Positions 8,432-15,431 of a stretch of 34,959 bases of DNA are shown in pieces. This DNA is from Anaerotignum sp. (GTDB lineage Bacteria > Bacillota > Clostridia > Lachnospirales > Anaerotignaceae), in the NCBI RefSeq assembly GCF_017483025.1, contig NZ_JAFUMA010000090.1:1-34959 (forward strand), in the 5' to 3' direction. How positions within the stretch are numbered: position 1 is the stretch's first letter; each line of letters starts with the position of its first letter. A program made the translations under genes and the position numbers. The notes under the pieces are model-generated. The model was not told the origin of the DNA. It worked only from the letters and a program-made list of their open reading frames with translations, and did no database searches.

Positions 8432-9895
8432 TTATTTCAGCCAGTTCTTTACAACTTCCTTGATCTCTGTTTTTTCACAGACATTCTTATGCAGGATGGG
8501 TCTGTGCTCCAGACCTACGATGGGTGCAGGAACGGAAACGCCGCTGACCTGTTCCAGATCTGCCTGCAGAGCGAAGGCATCGCCATCGGCATATTTTTCA
8601 TCCAGGGCAGTCATAACGTCCTTTGTGAATTTGTAAGGAGATGCAGTGGAAACGATGACCATAGGCTTGTTGTCGCCGCTTTCCGCTTTGTATTTCTGAT
8701 ATGCAGCGTAGGCTACGGCTGTATGAGTATCCATCACGTAGCCTGTTTCTTCATAGAATTTTTTGATTGCCGCGAAAGTTTCCGCTTCTGTTGCGTATTC
8801 ACCGCTGATATTCTTTTCTGTGATTTCTGCTTTATATGTACCTTCCTTGCTCAGGCTTTCCATTTCCGCCTTTGTAGCATCCTGTCCGCCCATATGCGCC
8901 AGCAGTCGTTCCAGATTGCTGGAAATGAGGATATCCATGGAAGGAGAAACCGTCACGTGGAATTCTCTGTTTCTGTTATATTCCCCTGTGCGGAAGAAAT
9001 CGTACAGGACTTTATTGTCGTTGGAAGCACATACGAAATGTCCTACGGGCAAACCCATCTTCATGGCATACCAACCGGCAAGAATATCGCCGAAGTTGCC
9101 TGTGGGAACAGTGAAGTTCAGTTCTTCGCCTGCTTTGATTTCGCCCAGTTTCACTGCATTCAGGTATGCCCAGAAATAATAAACGATCTGAGGCACCAGT
9201 CTGCCGATATTGATGGAGTTTGCGGAGGAGAACTGGAAGCCTTTTTCGTCCAGTTCCTTTTCCAATACTTTATCTGTGAAAATGCTCTTTACTGCGGACT
9301 GAGCATCGTCAAAGTTTCCCTTGATGCCCACAACGCAGGTATTCGCACCTTCCTGTGTATTCATCTGCAGTTTCTGCACAGGGCTGACGCCATCTTCGGG
9401 GAAGAATACCATGATTCTTGTGCCTTCTACATTGGCAAATCCTTCCAGTGCCGCTTTGCCCGTATCGCCGGATGTAGCTGTCAAAATAACAATTTCCTTA
9501 TCCAGACCGTTTTTCTTTGCGGATGTTTTCATCAGATAAGGCAGGATGGACAGTGCCATATCCTTGAAGGCCAGTGTTCTGCCGTGGAACAGCTCCAGGA
9601 ACATGGCATCGCCTTTTTTCACCACAGGAACGATTTCGGGTGTATCAAATTTTTCATCATAAGCCCCATCGATGCAGGCTTTCAATTCTTCTTCTGTGAA
9701 ATCCAGATATTTGCTCAGAACTTCATAAGCCAGTTCCTGATAGTTCATTTTGCCCAGTTCTTCCAGAGATTTCTCCATCTTGGGAATTTCTTCGGGGATA
9801 TACAGACCGCCGTCGGGGCAGATACCGCGCAGGATGGCCTGGGATGCCGTTGCTGTGATGTTTTTATCTCTTGTACCGATATATTTCAATGCCAT
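8432..9895 (-). CDS. thrC: Threonine synthase
   Basis: The 487-residue protein matches the long type of threonine synthase. It starts MALKYIGTRDKNITATASQA, and the PLP-binding lysine is Lys111 in RTLAFKDMAL. It converts O-phosphohomoserine to threonine. An in-frame GTG lies three codons upstream, but the ATG is preferred because AGGAG sits 9 nt before it. The gene has its own promoter and a leader of about 150 nt full of palindromes. I looked for a T-box in the leader and found none. Confidence 0.95.
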   Translation of the reverse strand: MALKYIGTRDKNITATASQAILRGICPDGGLYIPEEIPKMEKSLEELGKMNYQELAYEVLSKYLDFTEEELKACIDGAYDEKFDTPEIVPVVKKGDAMFLELFHGRTLAFKDMALSILPYLMKTSAKKNGLDKEIVILTATSGDTGKAALEGFANVEGTRIMVFFPEDGVSPVQKLQMNTQEGANTCVVGIKGNFDDAQSAVKSIFTDKVLEKELDEKGFQFSSANSINIGRLVPQIVYYFWAYLNAVKLGEIKAGEELNFTVPTGNFGDILAGWYAMKMGLPVGHFVCASNDNKVLYDFFRTGEYNRNREFHVTVSPSMDILISSNLERLLAHMGGQDATKAEMESLSKEGTYKAEITEKNISGEYATEAETFAAIKKFYEETGYVMDTHTAVAYAAYQKYKAESGDNKPMVIVSTASPYKFTKDVMTALDEKYADGDAFALQADLEQVSGVSVPAPIVGLEHRPILHKNVCEKTEIKEVVKNWLK

Positions 9896-9907
9896 TTCTT
9901 TCACTCC

Positions 9908-10035
9908 TTTTCTTCGCGAGGCGCTGCCTCACACTCCGCAAGGGGGTCACCCCCTTGACCCGATTTGCAAAAGCTCATTCAATTGCAAAGCAACTGTAGG
10001 CCGGAGGCGAAGCCGACCTTGCACGCTTTTGCGAA
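9908..10035. repeat. Palindrome-rich, possibly repeated intergenic element in the thrC leader
   Basis: This stretch holds several hairpins in a row: AGGCGCTGCCT (9918-9928), AAGGGGG-TCA-CCCCCTT (9940-9956), an inexact pair of TTTGCAA-type segments, and GGC/GCC pairing around GGAGGCGAAG. It is much richer in G and C than its surroundings. The layout resembles REP/MITE-like intergenic repeats of Clostridia, but only one copy is in this window, so the repeat nature is inferred. Confidence 0.4.
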
Positions 10036-10052
10036 AGTAACACGATAGTTCT

Positions 10053-10080
10053 ATTTTACAGATAATGCAGGATTTGTCAA
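10053..10080 (-). promoter_or_regulatory. Predicted promoter of thrC
   Basis: TTGACA (10075-10080) and TAAAAT (10053-10058) on the minus strand are separated by 16 bp. Confidence 0.6.
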
Positions 10081-10115
10081 TGATAATCGCACAAATGTCT
10101 TTGCAATAGAAACAT

Positions 10116-11453
10116 TTACTCCCATTTCCAGCTGACAGCATACTTGTTTTTGAGACGTCCCTTCTGCATTTTCGCCCAGCCCAGAGGGAAACCTTCCACA
10201 CAAACCAGCGTCCATCCATCTTTCCCTTCGCCTTCTACCGTTTCCCCTTTCAGATAACGAATGACACGGTCATCCTCCAGAGAGAAATCCACCACATTTT
10301 TCACTTCTTCTTTTTTCAGCCCCATGGCGAATGCCTGAGAAGGCTCAAAGCGGTCTTTTTTCAATGTACCCAGCAGCCAGCCAGTACGCAGGACACGCAA
10401 TTTATCCAGTTTCGGCGTCCCTTCGGGAAGGAGATACAGACCGTCGCCATAAATTTTATATATTCCCTTGGGCATCTCTTTCAAAACGTCTTTCGCAAAA
10501 TCTGCAAAAGCATCCATCTGCTTTGTCCATTTGCCCTCTTCCGCAGGAACGGATTTTACCCCTTTGCATCCCTTCTTTCTCAGCAGTGCAAGGAAGTGTC
10601 CTTCTCCTTTCAGTTTATGGGGATACAGTCTGGCACAGGCTTCAAAGGGAGCCAGCCCGGAAACAAATCCATTTTTCTTCTCAATCGGAACCAATTCAAA
10701 TTCAGGATGGTTTTCCAGAAAATCGCCGATGCTCTTTTCATTCTCTTCGGGAGAGAAGGTACAGGTGGAATACAGGAGCATACCGCCCTCTTTCAGCATA
10801 GGCGCGCAGGCTTCCAGAATCTTCGCCTGTTCTGTCCGGCAGAATTCCAGCATCTTTGCATCCCAGCTTTTCACCATATCAGGCTCTTTTCGGAACATCC
10901 CCTCGCCGCTGCAGGGGGCATCTACAAGGATTTTATCGAAAAATTCAGGGAGACGATTGGCTATCTTTTCAGGTGTTTCGCTCATGACAATAGCGTTGCG
11001 AATACCCGCCAATTCCACATTTTTCAGCAGAGTTTTTGCTCTGCCTGCACTGATGTCGTTAGCAACCAAGAGACCAGTACCGTTCAGCCTAGCCGCCAGT
11101 TGGGTCGTTTTCCCGCCAGGAGCAGCGCAAAGATCGAGGACAATGTCCCCTTCTTCGATGGGCAGGGTCGCCGCAGGGCTCATGGCACTGGGTTCCTGCA
11201 GATAATACAGCCCCGCATGATAATAAGGATGCTTTGCAGGGCGTTCTTCCCCTTCATAATAAAACCCAGTGGGGCACCATGCCACAGGGCTCAGACTGAA
11301 AACCCCTTTTTCCTGCAATTCTTCTCCGCTGATTTTCAGCGTATTCGCCCGCAGACCATAAAATCTTCCTGCATCGAAGGAAGCAATATAATCATCATAT
11401 TCTTTCCCCAACAGGGCTTTCATCTTTTCCATATATTCCAAAGGCAGGTTCAT
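10116..11453 (-). CDS. NOL1/NOP2/Sun (RsmF-like) RNA m5C methyltransferase
   Basis: The 445-residue protein has all core motifs of the RsmB/RsmF family: the SAM-binding DLCAAPGGKTTQLA near residue 107, DAPCSGEGMFRK (motif IV cysteine) near 178, and YSTCTFSPEENE (motif VI, catalytic cysteine) near 228. The C-terminal part resembles the RsmF-type extension that helps bind RNA. It probably makes 5-methylcytosine in rRNA using SAM. AGGAGG precedes the start. It has its own promoter and runs toward thrC without a clear terminator. Confidence 0.88.
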   Translation of the reverse strand: MNLPLEYMEKMKALLGKEYDDYIASFDAGRFYGLRANTLKISGEELQEKGVFSLSPVAWCPTGFYYEGEERPAKHPYYHAGLYYLQEPSAMSPAATLPIEEGDIVLDLCAAPGGKTTQLAARLNGTGLLVANDISAGRAKTLLKNVELAGIRNAIVMSETPEKIANRLPEFFDKILVDAPCSGEGMFRKEPDMVKSWDAKMLEFCRTEQAKILEACAPMLKEGGMLLYSTCTFSPEENEKSIGDFLENHPEFELVPIEKKNGFVSGLAPFEACARLYPHKLKGEGHFLALLRKKGCKGVKSVPAEEGKWTKQMDAFADFAKDVLKEMPKGIYKIYGDGLYLLPEGTPKLDKLRVLRTGWLLGTLKKDRFEPSQAFAMGLKKEEVKNVVDFSLEDDRVIRYLKGETVEGEGKDGWTLVCVEGFPLGWAKMQKGRLKNKYAVSWKWE

Positions 11454-11497
11454 GCTCGTCCTCCTATACTTTATCGAAATTTTTGTTTTTTGTTTTC

Positions 11498-11526
11498 ATC
11501 ATACCGAAGCACAGGAAAATTGACAA
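11498..11526 (-). promoter_or_regulatory. Predicted promoter of the RsmF-like gene
   Basis: TTGTCA (11521-11526) and TATGAT (11498-11503) on the minus strand are separated by 17 bp. Confidence 0.55.
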
Positions 11527-11585
11527 GCCCATTCCCTTTTTCAGAATCCACAAAAATCACTTTTGTTTTCTGATACTTTTTTATC

Positions 11586-11614
11586 TTTACAAAGAGACCC
11601 AACTCAGATAATAT
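11586..11614 (+). promoter_or_regulatory. Predicted promoter of the flavoredoxin-like gene
   Basis: TTTACA (11586-11591) and TAATAT (11609-11614) are separated by 17 bp, about 40 nt upstream of the start codon. The RsmF-like gene diverges from here. Confidence 0.55.
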
Positions 11615-11653
11615 TTATTACAGAAAAAATCCATCCCCGAAAGGAGAAATGTT

Positions 11654-12286
11654 ATGGGAAAAGATATCTGGAAACCGGGAACGGTCATTTACCCCGTACC
11701 CGCCGTTATGGTCTCCTGCGGCACCATGGAGAATAAAAACATCATCACTGTGGCATGGACAGGAACCGTCAATAGCGACCCTGCCATGACATACGTCTCC
11801 ATCCGCCCCAGCCGCCATTCTCATCAGATCATCAAGGAAAGCGGCGAATTCGTCATCAATCTGGTGACAGAAAAACTGGCTTATGCCTGCGATTACTGCG
11901 GTGTGAAGAGCGGACGTGACATCGATAAATTTTCTGAAATGAAGCTGACTGCCAAAAAAGGCGAAAAGGTAGATGCTCCTATCATCTATGAAAGCCCTGT
12001 GAATATCGAATGTAAGGTGAAACAGATCATTCCCCTTGGCACCCACGATATGTTCCTGGCGGAAGTGGTTTCTGTCCAGGTCAGCGATGAATATCTGGAT
12101 GAAACAGGGAAATTCCATTTCGACAAGGCGAAGCCTATCTGCTATTCCCACGGCGCGTATTATGGTCTGGGCAAAAAGCTTGGCACCTTCGGCTATTCCG
12201 TAAAGAAAAAAGAGGCTACAAAAACGGCGAAAACGGCAAAGAAAAAGCCCGCTTCCCCCAAAAAGAAACCAAAGAAGAAAAAGTAA
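11654..12286 (+). CDS. Flavin reductase-like FMN-binding (flavoredoxin) protein with Lys-rich tail
   Basis: The first 180 or so of 210 residues match the flavin reductase-like / flavoredoxin fold: VIYPVPAVMVSCGT, NIITVAWTGTVNSDPAMTYVSIRPSRHSH and the GEFVINLVTEKLA stretch. Such proteins bind FMN and move electrons in anaerobes; the partner is unknown. The last 27 residues are a separate tail with 15 lysines plus Ala, Pro, Ser and Thr, which is not part of the normal fold. AAAGGAG precedes the ATG. The next gene, 20 nt downstream, encodes a very acidic small protein, so the two may interact by charge (inference). Confidence 0.85.
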   Translation: MGKDIWKPGTVIYPVPAVMVSCGTMENKNIITVAWTGTVNSDPAMTYVSIRPSRHSHQIIKESGEFVINLVTEKLAYACDYCGVKSGRDIDKFSEMKLTAKKGEKVDAPIIYESPVNIECKVKQIIPLGTHDMFLAEVVSVQVSDEYLDETGKFHFDKAKPICYSHGAYYGLGKKLGTFGYSVKKKEATKTAKTAKKKPASPKKKPKKKK

Positions 12287-12306
12287 CACGAGGAGGATCA
12301 TTCACA

Positions 12307-12540
12307 ATGCTGCATATTTCTGAAGTCAATCTTATCTCTGTAGACAAAAGCGAGGAAAGCTGGGCCATCGAAGGCGAAGTGATTTTCGAGGACGATCTGG
12401 CCAGCGGTTTTGAAGCCAGCTATCTGGCAGAAGAAGACGAATGGGAAGAACTGTCCTTGGAACTGGAAATCGAAGAAGGATTCAGCATGGGCATGTTGAA
12501 AAGCATGATCCTTTCTGCAATAGAAGAATACGAAGAATAA
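12307..12540 (+). CDS. Small acidic protein of unknown function
   Basis: This 77-residue protein is not recognised. It has 20 Glu and 4 Asp but only 2 Lys, so it is strongly acidic. The N-terminal half alternates polar and hydrophobic residues as in a beta sheet, and the C-terminal half is likely helical. There is a clear AGGAGG before the ATG, and a strong terminator follows the stop at once. It lies 20 nt behind the Lys-tailed flavoredoxin gene and is surely co-transcribed with it. Confidence 0.75.
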   Translation: MLHISEVNLISVDKSEESWAIEGEVIFEDDLASGFEASYLAEEDEWEELSLELEIEEGFSMGMLKSMILSAIEEYEE

Positions 12541-12566
12541 AAAAAGAGTCCGAACGGACTCTTTTT
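12541..12566 (+). terminator. Terminator after the small acidic protein, cut at its end by the insertion sequence
   Basis: AAAAAGAGTCC and GGACTCTTTTT form an 11-bp stem with a GAAC loop, starting right after the stop codon. The 3' arm and T run (12559-12566, CTCTTTTT) are also the left target-site duplication of the adjacent IS256-family element. Before insertion the T run continued as TTTTTTT, as still seen at 14039-14044. Confidence 0.9.
12559..12566. repeat. Left target-site duplication of the insertion sequence
   Basis: CTCTTTTT, identical to the copy at 14036-14043. Confidence 0.85.
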
Positions 12567-12673
12567 GAGTGTGTGAAAAATTTTCTGTAAATAGGCTTTC
12601 TATGATAGGATTTGATGGCTGAACAGCTGATTTTTCAACTATCCAACCTCACAGACAATATAATGACTAAATG

Positions 12674-12721
12674 CAGGCATGTCAAGAAAATCCTGATTTT
12701 TCAGGACTTCTGACATGCCTG
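12674..12721 (+). terminator. Long hairpin just beyond the transposase stop codon
   Basis: CAGGCATGTCA (12674-12684) pairs with TGACATGCCTG (12711-12721), and inside it TCCTGA pairs with TCAGGA. On the plus strand it is followed by TTTTC, on the minus strand by no T run. It may therefore stop transcription entering the element from the left rather than end the transposase transcript, although either role is possible. Confidence 0.55.
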
Positions 12722-12728
12722 TTTTCTA

Positions 12729-13952
12729 TTATTCCGGTAGCCTGCCTTCGTACATAATACTCAATTCACCGTAGACACGACCCCAGTTTCGGAGAGTTAC
12801 AGTCCATTTTTTAGATACTTCGAAAGTTGCCAGATACAGAGCTTTCATAAGGGCGGTAGGGCTGGGAAATACACTTCTCTGGGCATTCAGACGGCGATAG
12901 GAACTGTTCAGGCTTTCGATAGTATTGGTCGTATAAATGACCTTGCGAACCTCTGCAGAAAATTTGAAAATAGGGCAGATGGCATCCCAGTTGGAAGACC
13001 AGCTTTTCATGGCATTCGGATATTTAGCCTGCCATTTTTCTGTTACAGCTTCCATATTTGTACGCCCCTGCTCTTCTGTAGGGGCCTGATAAATACTTTT
13101 CAAATCTGCAGCAAAAGCCTTTCTGTCTTTTTCTGGCACATATTTCAGAGTATTTCTGACCTGATGTACAATACAGCGCTGATACTCAGTCTGGGGGAAT
13201 GCTGCATTGATAGCTTCTTTGATGCCTGTAAGACCATCCGCACAAAGGATCAGGATGTCCTTTACACCTCTGTTTTTCAGTTCATTCAATACTGTCAGCC
13301 AATATTTGCTGCTTTCATTTTCACCGACCTGGATTGTCAGCACTTCTTTTTTCCCTGTATGATTGACGCCCAGAATTACATATGCAGCCAGTTTTCGGAC
13401 AACGTTATTATCTTTCACAGAGAAATGTACTGCATCAATGAAAAGGATCGGATATACTTCAGCAAGTGGTCGGTTCTGCCATTCTTCGATTTCCGGCAAA
13501 AGGCGGTCTGTGATATCAGAGACCATCCCTTCACTGACCTCAAAACCATAAATATCTTCGATCATCTCTGAAATCTGGCGTGTAGTCATGCCTTTGGCAT
13601 ACATAGAGATGATCTTGTCATCAATCGCAGAAATATCTTTCTGACGCTTTTTTACGATCTTTGGTTCGAAGGTACTGTCACGATCCTGCGGCACACTAAG
13701 CGTTGTTTCGCCGTATTTGCTGCGGATTTGTTTTTGTTTATATCCATTTCTGGAATTTGGATTATCAGAGCGTTCATAGGATTCATAACCCAGATGCTCG
13801 TCCATTTCAGCCTCCATCATTTCTTTGATGGTATCGCCCAGCAGATCTTTGAGGGCGTCCTGGATATCCTCTGCTGACTGGATATCGTATTCCTGCAGGA
13901 GTGCTGCAATGATGTTTTTCTTACCCTCGGACATTCTTTTTCTTTTTGCCAT
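12729..13952 (-). CDS. IS256-family transposase
   Basis: The 407-residue protein is full length for the family. The DDE catalytic residues are visible as Asp173 (LFIDAVHF), Asp239 (LILCADGL) and Glu346 (TTNTIESLN), and the CIVHQVRNTLKYV segment near residue 260 is also characteristic. It should cut and join DNA at the 25-bp ends of the element. The start is MAKRKRMSEG, with AGGAGG nine nt upstream, but that ribosome binding site lies inside a 17-bp hairpin. There is no frameshift or stop, so the element may be active. Confidence 0.96.
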   Translation of the reverse strand: MAKRKRMSEGKKNIIAALLQEYDIQSAEDIQDALKDLLGDTIKEMMEAEMDEHLGYESYERSDNPNSRNGYKQKQIRSKYGETTLSVPQDRDSTFEPKIVKKRQKDISAIDDKIISMYAKGMTTRQISEMIEDIYGFEVSEGMVSDITDRLLPEIEEWQNRPLAEVYPILFIDAVHFSVKDNNVVRKLAAYVILGVNHTGKKEVLTIQVGENESSKYWLTVLNELKNRGVKDILILCADGLTGIKEAINAAFPQTEYQRCIVHQVRNTLKYVPEKDRKAFAADLKSIYQAPTEEQGRTNMEAVTEKWQAKYPNAMKSWSSNWDAICPIFKFSAEVRKVIYTTNTIESLNSSYRRLNAQRSVFPSPTALMKALYLATFEVSKKWTVTLRNWGRVYGELSIMYEGRLPE

Positions 13953-13957
13953 AAGTA

Positions 13958-13998
13958 AAGGCCTCCTATAATAGTTTTATTCTATCATAGAAGGCCTT
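13958..13998 (-). promoter_or_regulatory. Hairpin masking the transposase ribosome binding site
   Basis: On the minus strand AAGGCCTTCTATGATAG pairs, with two imperfect positions out of 17, with CTATTATAGGAGGCCTT. The second arm contains the AGGAGG that serves the transposase start. Transcripts entering from outside would contain both arms and hide the ribosome binding site. A transcript starting at a promoter within the first arm (TATGAT or TAGAAT) would lack it. This matches the known read-through protection of IS10 and IS50; its use here is inferred. Confidence 0.6.
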
Positions 13999-14035
13999 GC
14001 TAGTTATGTTTTTACAGAGATTTTTTCACAGTCTC

Positions 14036-14043
14036 CTCTTTTT
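14036..14043. repeat. Right target-site duplication of the insertion sequence
   Basis: CTCTTTTT, identical to the copy at 12559-12566. Confidence 0.85.
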
Positions 14044-14047
14044 TCGT

Positions 14048-14713
14048 TTATACAGCCTCTTTTTCTTCTTCCTCTGCTTCCAAAACCGCTTCTACGATCT
14101 CTTCCACATTTCCTTCTTCCAAAGTAGCTTCTTCCACTAAAACAGATTCTTCTGCATTTTCTGCTTCTTCCAAAATTTCTGTTTCTTCTTCCACTTCTTG
14201 TGCCTCTTTTCTGAGCTGTTCCTTTTCCAGGATGTGCTTGCCCACCATAAACAGCAGCACAGCAACTACCGCAGTGGGGATCACCGTCAGTGTCACCTGC
14301 ACCCAATAGAACTGTTCGCCCCAGCGGAAGAAGGGAAGCAGCACGCCGTAGATTATCGTATACAGGGCCGCCAGCAGGATCAACACGCCGATAAAGGTTT
14401 TTCTGCCTTCAAATCTTTTCAAAGGGTCATCCTTGCAGAAAGCCACCACTTTCTCGAAGCAATCCTGGTCTTCCATATCTCTGATCTCTTCCGGCAGCTT
14501 CGCCACATGGAAGGTATCAAAGAAACAGTAGCACCAGATAACAGGCAGCAGGAACGCCAGGAACTTCCAGCCGATGGTCATGGTCAGCCCCAGCAGTGCC
14601 GTGAACAGTGCCATGATCAATGCGCCTTTTTTCATCATGCCATGATACATATAGCCGCCGCCGGGCCAGAGGGCACACAGAAAGACCAGCAGTTTTTTCT
14701 TGTCGATATTCAC
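14048..14713 (-). CDS. TM2-like membrane protein with acidic C-terminal tail
   Basis: The 221-residue protein has a TM2-like start (residues 8-60: LVFLCALWPGGGYMYHGM, then two membrane segments) and two further membrane segments at about 106-127 and 137-158. From about residue 165 a tail of Glu-rich, probably coiled-coil sequence runs to the end. Its function is unknown. It is the last gene of an operon with an alarmone synthetase and a metallophosphoesterase, with a 12-nt gap. The terminator it once shared with the convergent gene has been moved 1.5 kb away by the IS element, so its transcripts now read into the transposase gene. Confidence 0.75.
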   Translation of the reverse strand: MNIDKKKLLVFLCALWPGGGYMYHGMMKKGALIMALFTALLGLTMTIGWKFLAFLLPVIWCYCFFDTFHVAKLPEEIRDMEDQDCFEKVVAFCKDDPLKRFEGRKTFIGVLILLAALYTIIYGVLLPFFRWGEQFYWVQVTLTVIPTAVVAVLLFMVGKHILEKEQLRKEAQEVEEETEILEEAENAEESVLVEEATLEEGNVEEIVEAVLEAEEEEKEAV

Positions 14714-14725
14714 AATCTTTCCTCC

Positions 14726-15415
14726 TTATAAGATTCGCTTAGGGCGGAAATCGATATAATCCGCCGCAATCAGTTCATAGGTGATGCCGTATCGTTCCCC
14801 TTCAAAGGCCGTGGCATGGCTGGCTGCGCCGTGCAGATGTCCATAGACCACTTTTTCGATGGGGTATTCCTTGAAGAGTTCCGTAAAAGCGGAATCTTCT
14901 TTTTTATCATTCATCGGCGGGAAATGCATCATCAGGATGATCTTCTCCGCACCGCTTCGCATAGCTGCATCCAAAGATAATTTCAGCCGTACCTGTTCTC
15001 TTTCATATATTTTTTTGTCCTGCTCCGTGAAGCGGACATCATTGGGGCAGAGCCAGCCGCGGGTACCGCAGACAGCCCAATCCTCATATCTGTCAAAATC
15101 ATTTTTCAGAAACCGCATCCCGGGATATCTGGCCTCCAGCTTGGAGGAAGATTTCCACCAGTAATCATGGTTGCCGCCCAAAAGGATCTTTCTGCCCGGC
15201 AGGTTATAGATGACGTCTAAGTCCGCCGCCGCTTCGTCGATGCGCATGCCCCAGGAAAGATCCCCCGGCAGAAGCACCGTATCTTCTTCCGTCACCAGTT
15301 CCTTCCAGCTTTCAATGATCCTCTGGCTATGGTTCTTCCAGTTTTCCCCGAAAATATCCATAGGCTTATCCACGGAAAAGGCGAAATGCAGATCTGCAAT
15401 GGCAAATAAGCCCAT
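14726..15415 (-). CDS. Metallophosphoesterase (calcineurin-like, COG1768 type)
   Basis: The 229-residue protein has the full calcineurin-like metal-binding set: Asp8 and His10 (IADLHF), Gly-Asp 51-52 (LPGDLSWG), GNHDYWW at 81-87, a His in MMHFPP and GHLHG near the C-terminus. It should be a cytoplasmic dinuclear metal phosphohydrolase; the substrate is unknown. It lies 16 nt downstream of the alarmone synthetase, so a nucleotide substrate is tempting but unproven. A clear AAGGAGG precedes the ATG. Confidence 0.88.
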   Translation of the reverse strand: MGLFAIADLHFAFSVDKPMDIFGENWKNHSQRIIESWKELVTEEDTVLLPGDLSWGMRIDEAAADLDVIYNLPGRKILLGGNHDYWWKSSSKLEARYPGMRFLKNDFDRYEDWAVCGTRGWLCPNDVRFTEQDKKIYEREQVRLKLSLDAAMRSGAEKIILMMHFPPMNDKKEDSAFTELFKEYPIEKVVYGHLHGAASHATAFEGERYGITYELIAADYIDFRPKRIL

Positions 15416-15431
15416 CTCCTTCCTCCTTTTC

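Larger units (their letters stand above)
12567..14035 (-). mobile_element. Complete IS256-family insertion sequence
   Basis: The 1469-bp element has imperfect terminal inverted repeats of about 25 bp: GAGTGTGTGAAAAATTTTC at the left and, read inward, GAGACTGTGAAAAAATCTC at the right, both leading into TGTAAA. An identical 8-bp direct repeat, CTCTTTTT, flanks it at 12559-12566 and 14036-14043. Eight-bp duplications and 25-30 bp ends are normal for IS256. The element encodes one intact transposase. It sits between the stop codons of two convergent genes, four bases past the stop of the gene at 14048, and disrupts no coding region. Confidence 0.92.

Noticed and set aside
9896..10115. A T-box riboswitch in the thrC leader
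   Set aside because: No TGGNACCGCG-type T-box sequence and no antiterminator arrangement can be seen.
9947..10219. A 90-codon minus-strand frame between thrC and the RsmF-like gene
   Set aside because: It overlaps the end of the RsmF-like gene in another frame, runs through the thrC promoter, and has no ribosome binding site.
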